This document shows, piece by piece, positions 56,757 to 64,000 of a DNA stretch of 64,000 bases. Each line of letters starts with the position of its first letter. The first letter of the stretch is position 1. The translations under genes and the position numbers were made by a program. The DNA is from Rhizodiscina lignyota. Taxonomy: Eukaryota; Ascomycota; Dothideomycetes; Aulographales; Rhizodiscinaceae. The notes under the pieces are model-generated. The model saw only the letters and a list, made by a program, of their open reading frames with translations, did not search any database and was not told the DNA's origin. The stretch covers positions 1,736,001 through 1,800,000 of the forward strand of contig ML978125.1 in the NCBI GenBank assembly GCA_010015805.1, in the 5' to 3' direction.

Positions 56757-58196
56757 ATGCTTGATTCTGAACAGCAGCAAGAGCAATCTCATTTTAACAA
56801 CATCGATAGATCTACCGAAGCAGAACAACGAAACGTGGAAGAATCAACAGACGGCATCGAAGAACAAGATGGAGGCTATGGCTGGGTCTGCGTATTTGCC
56901 ATGCTTCTTATCACAGCACATACTTGGGGAGTCAATGGGTCATTCGGCGTTTACCTCGCCCACTACCTCGCAGACAATACCTTTCCAGGGACGGCAGAAA
57001 CGACATACTCCTTCATTGGAGGCCTCTCGTTGGCACAAATCACGTTCATCGCACCGCTTGTCACAAAATTCTCCGCCAAGTTCGGACTCCACCCTACTCT
57101 CTTCGTCGGCATCGTCCTCGAGACCGGAGCATTGATCGCTGCAAGTTTTGCCCGCCGCGTTTGGCACCTTTTCCTTACCCAAGGACTGCTCTTTGGTTGG
57201 GGCTCCAGCTTTCTCTACGTGGGTGCCATTGGGATTGTGCCTCAATGGTTCACAAAGCGGAGAGGGGTTGCAAATGGTATTGCAGCTGCCGGCAGCGGTC
57301 TTGGTGGTCTCATCTACAGTCTGGCTGCCCAAGCGATGATACAGAACCTTGGCCTGTCCTGGGCATTCCGGATTACTGCTATATGCGCCTTTGCAGTGAA
57401 TAGCGTCTGCGCACTGTTGATGAGGGATCGGAACAAGCATATCATGCCTAATCAACACTCTTTCGACCTCAGTCTACTTAAACGATATGAATTCCTTGTT
57501 ATAATAGCATGGGCCTACTTTAGCATCCTTGGATACACGGTATGATGGCCACCTGAAAGACTTAGTGAAAGTCACTAACACGAATAGATTATCATGTTCT
57601 CACTACCCGACAATGCTCTGAAAATCGGCCTCAATGCACGTCAAGGCGCCATCGCTGGCGCTCTCGTCAACTTGGGAATGGCCTTAGGTAGGCCGGTTGT
57701 TGGTTACTTCAGCGACCGCGTCGGGCGCATCAATATGATTACTGGAGGAACATTCCTCTGTGGGCTATTTTGCCTATGCATATGGACCTCGGCGAATTCA
57801 TATGCTGTTCTATTGGTGTTCGCAGTTCTAGGCGGGACTGTGGTGGGCACATACTGGGTGTCGATCGGTCCTCTCCTTGCCGACCTGTTAGGCATCAAGC
57901 ACCTTCCCGCCGCACTTTCGATCATCTGGACGGCAATCGTGTTGCCCGGTACATTCGCCGAGCCAATAGCTCTGAAGATGCGCGAGTCTGGGTCTTCCGC
58001 ATATTTTCCAGTTCAACTTTTCACGGGCTTCATGTTCATAGCTGGCACTATATGCATGCTAGTTCTTCGCAGCTGGAAGATTGCTCAAGACCACCCTCAG
58101 GGCGAGAAAGGAGCATTGCGCGGTCGAAGTATAGTCCTGCTTGTGGACGAGATCAAAAGAGCTGTGGCCCGATCTCTCGCGCCAGCGAAGGTCTGA
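56757..58196 (+). CDS. MFS monocarboxylate-transporter-like permease (MCH type)
   Basis: Exons 56757-57539 and 57588-58196 (48-bp intron, phase 0) give 463 aa. A polar N terminus rich in Glu/Gln/Asn leads to DGGYGWVCVFAMLLITAHTW, the hallmark entry to helix 1 in the MCT/MCH family, then NGSFGVYLAHYL. About twelve helices follow, with FTKRRGVANGIAAAGSGLGG (helix 5 region) and YFSDRVGRINM in the middle loop. Family members move monocarboxylates, or riboflavin for yeast Mch5; the substrate here is unknown. Plasma-membrane location is expected. Confidence 0.9.
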
Positions 58197-58580
58197 TCGA
58201 TTTACCATTAATCCCCTCAATGTGTAAAGTGCTTTTCACGATGCGACGAACAGAGAGAGGGCAGCCTTGTGGATGCAATGCATCTCCTTTAGAGTTGGAC
58301 AAAAAATAGATGGCCCCCGTATGCTCAAACGGATGTGGAGAAATGGATCTTGCATCTCTATGCTTTTGGCGAATGGAGTTTTAAATCATCCAGAGCTCGG
58401 CTTTCATGATCGAAGATATCCATAGACGTTTCTTTCACATAGACCATAGAACTTTAGACTTCCATGAAGATATTTAAATATCACGCTAAAATGTTTCTCA
58501 TGATACAGAGCGCCTCCAATGCCCACAGAGCCTGCTAGTGCAATAATTCAGAAATCCAATCGCGGTCTTCGCAATGCCGT
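58197..58580. other. Convergent 3' spacer
   Basis: 384 bp between the transporter stop (+) and the VPS41 stop (-). Nothing else seen. Confidence 0.5.
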
Positions 58581-61500
58581 CTATTCCTCTTGGTCGTCCT
58601 CGCTCCTCCGGCTATGACAAAAAGTGCATCCGATGTTGCCGATAGCGGTGCCTATAATTCTGGCGTGAGCTGTTTTCGCTCCGACGCTGCGAGTGAAGCC
58701 CCCGTCATCACTGTCCATGTCTTTTGCAAGTTGATCCTGCAATCTCTCAGCCACTGCCACTGCTGCGTTGGGATCTTCTTCGTTTTCTCGGGCCTTGGAT
58801 AGAAGACACGACAGATGAAAGACATGGCCACAGGCGAAGCCAATGAGCGTTTCTTTTTCTGCATTTATAGTCAGCAATCAAGAAGGGCAGCAGGATTAGA
58901 AGGTGACTGACCATCTTCGATGAAGAGCTTACGACAGCCTACACAGTGCCCTGGCACAGGGTCTTCATCCACAGCAGCTGGCTGAGCAGCAGGATCTTCA
59001 ACCTCTTCCTCTGTCTTGCCATTCTGATCAACCATGCTCACAACAGGATCGACAGAGACCTCGACTTTCGCGTCCGGCTCATGAACGACTTCAAACTTGA
59101 CACCCCGCCTCCGGCCCTCTCTAAGCTTAATCTGGCCTCCATTAACTTCGCCTCTCAGCACTCTGGCCACTCCTTCGCTGATACTGCCCTGAATCTCGAA
59201 CTCTTTGACCATCCGGCCGATGCCATCTCTCAGCCCTTCGATCTCCAAGCCCTCTGGGATTCTCTTGACGAGGGTGATAGGGTCTATCGATGTCCCGACT
59301 TCGTTTAACAAGCCCCGGATGAAGCGAGGTTTGTCCATGCTGTAATCCAGCAGGTCATTCCATAAATCGGGATCATCCTGTTCTTTAGCGAAAGAAATGG
59401 CGAGTGAGACGTCGCCGAGGGACTGGGTGATCAATGAGAGAGCACGCTTTGTTTGTCCAGTCTTGGAGAGCAGGTAGCTGCAGTACATTAGCCACACGAT
59501 TCGGACTATTACGATTAAAACAGGAGACTTACACAAGCTCAGGAATATACCCTCTCTTCTCACACACGGCAGAGGCATGCTCAAAAGCATAGCTTTGCGA
59601 CAGTCGGAGGAACTGCATTAGGATATCACGGTCATATTCGGCAAACAGGTCGACGGCCAGATCACCGAAATCTTCAACCATTGACCTGCCCTCAACGAGT
59701 AATCGTTCTTTGCCTCTCAGGGTGTCTTTCTTTCCAATTTGTGCCGTCCATAAGGAGCGCATGTAGAAAAACAGGAAGGGCTGGTACTCTGGCGGACCCC
59801 CACTGAGTTGATCGACGACAACTTTTGGACTCACGACGCCGGAATAAGCCTCGTCAACCAGAATCTGCATGGGTTCCGAGCTTGCTTCATCAAGTTCGCT
59901 CAGTGGCGCCTTTTCCATCTGGACCTTCGAGACTCGAAGCAGGAGAAAGCCCGGAATATCGTCGGCAATATCACCAAGCAGATGATAATCACGTATGAGC
60001 CTGATCGCCTCATCCGCATTTTGCACGCGAATATAGCATCTCAGTGCTTCTTTCAACCGCCCGTCGATTACATAAAGCTTCGCTAAGGCCTCGAGGAGGA
60101 TTCGCCAATCGCTATCATCGACGTCCTCGGCTCGCAACTTGCCTTCGATGGCAGAAGTGACACTGCCTATGTCGTACGTCGGTGGATCCCATTTCTCTAA
60201 GTATTCTTTGAAGCGCTGACGATCGTGCGCAATATAGTGTCCAAGAACAACTTCGTACACCAGGCTTGGCAGCGGTGGATGTACATCCGATCCAGGTATG
60301 TACGGGGCAATGTCGTCGAGCCTGCCGGCTTCAGCAAAGGCGAGGACCCAGTGCTCCCATCTTGTTGAAGTTCCAAGAACTCGGCCAGCTATCTGCCCTG
60401 CGGCCGTGTAATCTTTAGCTGAGACAAGTTGGTTGAGCCACAGGTCTCCAATCTGACGCTTCTCCTTTTCAGCCGCAGAGAAGTGGGCTCTTGCTGCGCC
60501 TGAGACAGTTGTGTGAGAAGCGCTGTCGTCAGCGAAAAAGTCAGCGAGACTTTGTTGGCCCCTTGGTGTCCCAGTTGGTGATTGCACGAGAGAGGTTTGC
60601 CGATCGATCAGTGACGTGCCGATAGTCTCGGGATGAGCGTCTACCAATTCGTATGCAGCTTTATAGTCTTCATGCTCTACAAGCCAGTCTAAGTGGTCGG
60701 ATGGCTCGCGCTTAATAGCCAGGACACAATCATACGGACTTTGAATGAAGATTTTGAGGCCTATGGATGCTGCGGCCGGTAGAGGCTCCATTCTAGGCTT
60801 CTTCAGCGGACTGGACCCTGTGTCGAGAGAATCGTGGGATGCAGTGGCCTTTGACTTTTCATTACTCGCTGGTACGCTGATGATGCTTGCACCAGAGCTG
60901 AAAATGCGCCCTGCACTGAGCCCAGCGTCCCAAATTCCGGTGCTAATTGATTCTAACGCACCCCTCTGCACGGGGCCGGCAACTTGAATTGGAGGGACAT
61001 AGAGAGTATTGAGGTGATAGTCCGCCGCTGTGAGAGTCTCGAATCGACTGATCGTGAGGGTGTCAACGTCGACCTCACTTCCAGTGGCCGCCTCAACCAG
61101 TCGCAGCTCAGGTTGTAATCCGTTCTGGCGGTGGTGAACTCCACGTCGTGGTGTTGTTTGGATAGTGCTCGCAATAGGATTATCGTCGTCATCGCGCGTC
61201 CGGTAGGCAAGAACAAGCATAAGCGAAGGGGTATAAAGCGAAATCCCAGAAATAATACAATCATCGAAAAGAAGTCTGTGAGAGTTAGCGATTGAGAGAA
61301 GTTTGCGACCCATATTACATACTTGTGTACAATGTCCGCACTTCCAGCCTGACGTTCTCCTGCGTCTTTACCACTGCCAGCACTCTCTGGCTTCACATGA
61401 ATTACCCAAGCGGTATCACCCCAGCCAATCACAGCTTTCTCAAGCCGTTTCTTCTTGCCCCTGACATTGCTGTGAGCAAGCTTTGCAAGGCTCTCGCTGG

Positions 61501-62763
61501 CATTTGTGGACGCAGAAGGACTGCCATGGGCACCGTTCGATAAAGAACTTTGGTCTTCGTCGACTTCTAGACACCCATCATCAATCCATTCTACACGAGC
61601 TTTCCACACGCTTGCCATCTCCTCCCACGTCCGACGATTCGGTCGATCTACATGCCCTATACGTTTCCAGGCATTTTCCGCATCGGCGCTTTGGAGCTTC
61701 AGGTTCGAACGCATAATTTTGATTCCTTGCTCATTGACCCAGAGGACGAATCGACCGGACAGTGACCACTTGATAATACTGATGGTCCCTTCTCCAGAAT
61801 GCAACACCGTATCTTTGCCAGTATTTGAACCCAGGCCAATTGAACCGAGCCACCCCGAGGCAGCCGCTGCAGCGCTGTTTGTATTTGCATTGGCACTAAC
61901 TCCAACTTTGCCACCAGTCGTAAGAATCAACTGTCCTGCAAGTCCGCCAGACAAATAGGTTCGATCGTTCTTGTATTCAGGTGACAGGGCAACGGCCTGT
62001 ACGGGTCGAGCAAAGTTTCGCAACAGCACATCTTTTGGGTCGACGAGAGATGAGACACAGACATTGCCATCGATGGATGCAGTCGCTATGTATATTGAAT
62101 TAGATGGTGTTGCTGGGAGCGTAGGCTGCTGTCGCGGCGTCCTTGGTGACGCATTTACATTCGATTTGTGAGGCTGAGTGGGAGTCTGGGGTCGTGCTGG
62201 GGAGCTCGTTGGTTCAGGACTGGGCCGGAGTGTGGATTCGCTCTTAGCATTCGGCCATGGCGGTGGGAAGGGCGATACTGAGACAGCAGTGATAGAAGCT
62301 GAATGCGCCTTGTAGGTTCGTAGTTGCTGGAAGGTAGGGATCGTGATGACATGCTACTCGAGTCAACTCTATGCTTCGCATATACCTTGAAATGTAGCTT
62401 ACGATATTTCCATTGTGCGTCCCTATAATCTATAAAAGGTTTAGTAGACGTTCCAGGCACTGTGCGCTCTCTACGTTCGAATTGAAAGGTTCAAAGTACC
62501 ATCTTGTCTCCCGCAACTAGGGAGCTACTTGTTGCGTCGCCATTGCGATATATCGGCCCAAGAGTCCCAGTCAACCTGTTGTACTTGAGCTTCGGCTCAG
62601 TCTCTTCCTCCTCTTCTTCCTCCTCATCCCGCTCGGTCCCATTCTGGATATCTGGGTCGTCTCGGTCGTCGGAAGCCTTGGATGGAGTGGCTGGAGGTTG
62701 TAATGCTGGTGCAGGCAAGGCAGCGTTTTCATTCTTTCCTTCCGCGTCGTTTTCGGTAGTCAT
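58581..62763 (-). CDS. VPS41: VPS41, HOPS vacuolar tethering complex subunit
   Basis: Exons (minus) 62763-62500, 62429-62403, 62353-61323, 61275-59533, 59477-58912 and 58858-58581 join in phase to 1302 aa; the second is only 27 nt. An acidic N-terminal tail (runs of Glu) precedes a WD40-like propeller (NRLTGTLGPIYRNGDATSS, GTHNGNIHVITIPTFQQL, HSASITAVSVSPF). A long alpha-solenoid/CHCR follows (IHTP-like DYHLLGDIADDIPGFLLLRV, HASAVCEKRGYIPELVYLL). A C-terminal RING-H2-like finger comes last (CVGCRKLF, CGHVFHLSC, CTFC). VPS41 binds the Rab7-like GTPase Ypt7 and AP-3 and drives fusion at the vacuole. A Ser/Pro/Thr-rich insertion in the propeller (about 125-175) is fungus-specific. Head to head with MRP49. 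Confidence 0.94.
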
Positions 62764-62980
62764 GCTAAGCGCATGTTGGATCCGCCGAGCGCGCTCGAGT
62801 TTGGAGCTCTCTCAGTCGAGATATTTAGAATGCGCCGTAAGTCGAGCTTGAAGCGGCTCGCCAATGAGGTCAGTGACGGAGCGAGACCCCCGACGCGTTC
62901 CTCCGCAGCCGACAGAAATTTGGACCGCGAAGGTCTACTGTGGAAGTGACAACGCCCTGCAAACGGACTATATTTCCAAG
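62764..62980. promoter_or_regulatory. Short bidirectional promoter, VPS41 / MRP49
   Basis: Only 217 bp separate the two start codons. GC-rich, no TATA box on either side, as is usual for housekeeping fungal promoters. Confidence 0.6.
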
Positions 62981-63696
62981 ATGGTCAGTTTATTCAATCG
63001 GACACGACGGTTACGAACGGTAGGCAGTCATTGAAACATCTAGAGTGTTGTCCTGCGAATGCTAACACTTATACAGAAGGTACATGCTCCCAAACGCGAA
63101 GGTTTGAATTGGCGAGAGACTAATCAATTGGACAGCTCCTGGGCGTCCGACTTGGACCGGGAGCAGCAGTATTGCCCAAGGAGATATATAGGATCAATCT
63201 GCAGTTTGCAAAGAGTGTTGATGGTGGGCATATGGGTCCAAGGTGCGAATGATGCAGAGTTGTAGCAGTACATTGCTAACTACAACGTATGGCTCACAGA
63301 AAATTCTGGCGGAACATGCTTCCCAGATTAAAATACCACAACCCTACCGTCGACATGAATGTCGATCGAACAGTAGCAAATGACGGCCCAGCGACTTTGA
63401 CCCTGTTCTTCCACTCGCAATCCTCATCAACGCCAACAACGCCAGCCGAACAGACCGATCCTAATGCCATAACAAAAACAATAAACATGAAGAACAAGAC
63501 CGACACCGGCATCTGGGAAGAGTTCGTAACTCTTACGGACGCGAAGGCGGTGCGGCCAACAGAAGAGGATACACGATTGCTGCAGGAGCTCGCTGAGCAG
63601 AACACAGACAGCGCTGAGAATAGTGCAAGGCAGAAGGAGGAGAACAAGCGGATAAAGAGAGAGAGGCAGCTATTGCAAATGGTCAAACAAGATTAG
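62981..63696 (+). CDS. MRP49: Mitochondrial large-ribosomal-subunit protein MRP49 (mL61)
   Basis: Segments 62981-63019, 63077-63079, 63136-63242 and 63300-63696 give 181 aa in phase. The start MVSLFNRTRRLRT, then LLGVRLGPGAAVLPKEIYRI, NLQFAKSVDGGHMGPRKFWR and NMLPRLKYHNP, match the MRP49/L51-S25-CI-B8 thioredoxin-like fold of the mitochondrial ribosome. The C-terminal third is a charged helix (ARQKEENKRIKRERQLLQMV). A 3-nt segment AAG supplies a lysine between RT and LLG. It acts in mitochondrial translation. The short, basic N terminus could serve as a targeting signal. Confidence 0.9.
63077..63079 (+). other. MRP49: 3-nt microexon (AAG, one lysine) in MRP49
   Basis: Intron 63020-63076 (GTAGGC donor, GCTAACAC branch, ATACAG acceptor) and intron 63080-63135 (GTACAT donor, ACTAATC branch, GGACAG acceptor) flank just AAG. 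Both introns have typical length and signals for this window. Confidence 0.62.
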
Positions 63697-63814
63697 CCGA
63701 AGTGTTTCTTGGGATACAAGCATTCGACGGAGTTCACATCGCCGTATATTGGGAGATACCAGGGTCATTGTGCATTAAAGGTAACATTCAGTGTATGGTA
63801 TTGTACTGTATAGC

Positions 63815-64000
63815 TCACAACACACTACAAGAAAGATCGTCGTCGTTGAAGTCTCTCACCAAATGGTCAGGCACCCAACCTTTGTGGATCTTCAGACTGG
63901 AACTACTTAGTCAAGGAGAGGCCTAAACGGCTTACCGGTTTCGATGTTCGATCTCCCATCCTTCCATCAATCGCTCGCTGCGTTCTTTCCATCTCTTCTC
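63815..64000 (-). CDS. C-terminal end of an unknown protein, cut by the window edge
   Basis: On the minus strand the last ~65 bp of the window encode EKRWKERSERLMEGWEIEHR. They end at a GTAAGC donor, and a 39-nt intron (63897-63935, acceptor TTCCAG) leads to LKIHKGWVPDHLVRDFNDDD and the stop at 63815. A TAG acceptor six bases upstream would keep the same frame. Charged, helical sequence; no family recognised. The intron is unusually short, so the boundary is tentative. Confidence 0.5.

Noticed and set aside
56757-57539. Reading the MCT-like gene as two separate genes
   Set aside because: A 48-bp intron with good GT and AG sites joins the frames in phase 0 and restores a full 12-helix transporter.
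1-64000. CRISPR arrays, rRNA, virus-like elements, transposases
   Set aside because: No regularly spaced identical repeats, no rRNA landmarks, and no reverse transcriptase, integrase, capsid or transposase motif in any frame I read.

Overview
The window is nuclear DNA from a filamentous ascomycete (Pezizomycotina; the gene set looks Dothideomycete-like, but that placement is an inference). The evidence is short introns of roughly 45-70 bp with CTRAY branch points, a HET-domain gene, TOS1, PEX13, MGS1/WRNIP1, BNA3, YPD1, VPS41 and MRP49 orthologues, and fungal secreted and GPI-anchored proteins. Genes lie on both strands without operons. I support 27 genes, one running off the right edge. Most multi-exon models were joined by hand, and their exon phases and lengths sum to whole codon numbers.

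Layout. 0.3-2.4 kb: HET incompatibility-type protein. 4.0-5.5 kb: TOS1 wall protein, followed by a gene-free stretch with a degenerate ~215-220-bp tandem array (5.6-6.5 kb) and a long imperfect inverted repeat (7.13-7.33 kb). 8.7-10.2 kb: PEX13. 11.3-16.8 kb: two minus-strand genes of unknown function, one secreted. 18.9-24.8 kb: sugar porter, M20 amidohydrolase and MBL-fold lactonase, a possible small catabolic neighbourhood. 26-27 kb: a GT8-like membrane protein. 27.7-32.6 kb is the accessory part: an ankyrin-repeat protein, an unknown 292-aa protein, and a tandem pair of tiny membrane proteins sharing one unusual motif. 32.7-36.4 kb: MGS1 and BNA3, head to head. 36.7-43.2 kb: carboxylesterase, GPI-type surface protein and serine carboxypeptidase, all minus strand and all secretory. 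43.7-47.1 kb: FAD amine oxidase with a peroxisomal tail, head to head with mitochondrial aspartate aminotransferase. 47.1-49.7 kb: no gene seen. 49.8-55.5 kb: YPD1 phosphorelay protein, BCS1-family AAA protein and catalase. 56.8-63.7 kb: MCT-like transporter, VPS41 (HOPS) and mitochondrial ribosomal protein MRP49, the last two sharing a ~217-bp divergent promoter.

The most unusual signal is exon architecture. Two unrelated genes for mitochondrial proteins (aspartate aminotransferase and MRP49) each appear to contain a 3-nt exon encoding one residue. Each tiny exon is flanked by two complete short introns with their own donor, branch point and acceptor. Other leads are the paired GCIVGVT mini-membrane proteins, the inverted repeat with no gene, the satellite-like array, an M20 enzyme with a C-terminal charged coiled coil, and a lactonase whose frame stays open only if the second of two acceptors is used. 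I saw no CRISPR, rRNA, convincing tRNA, virus-like element or recognisable transposon.
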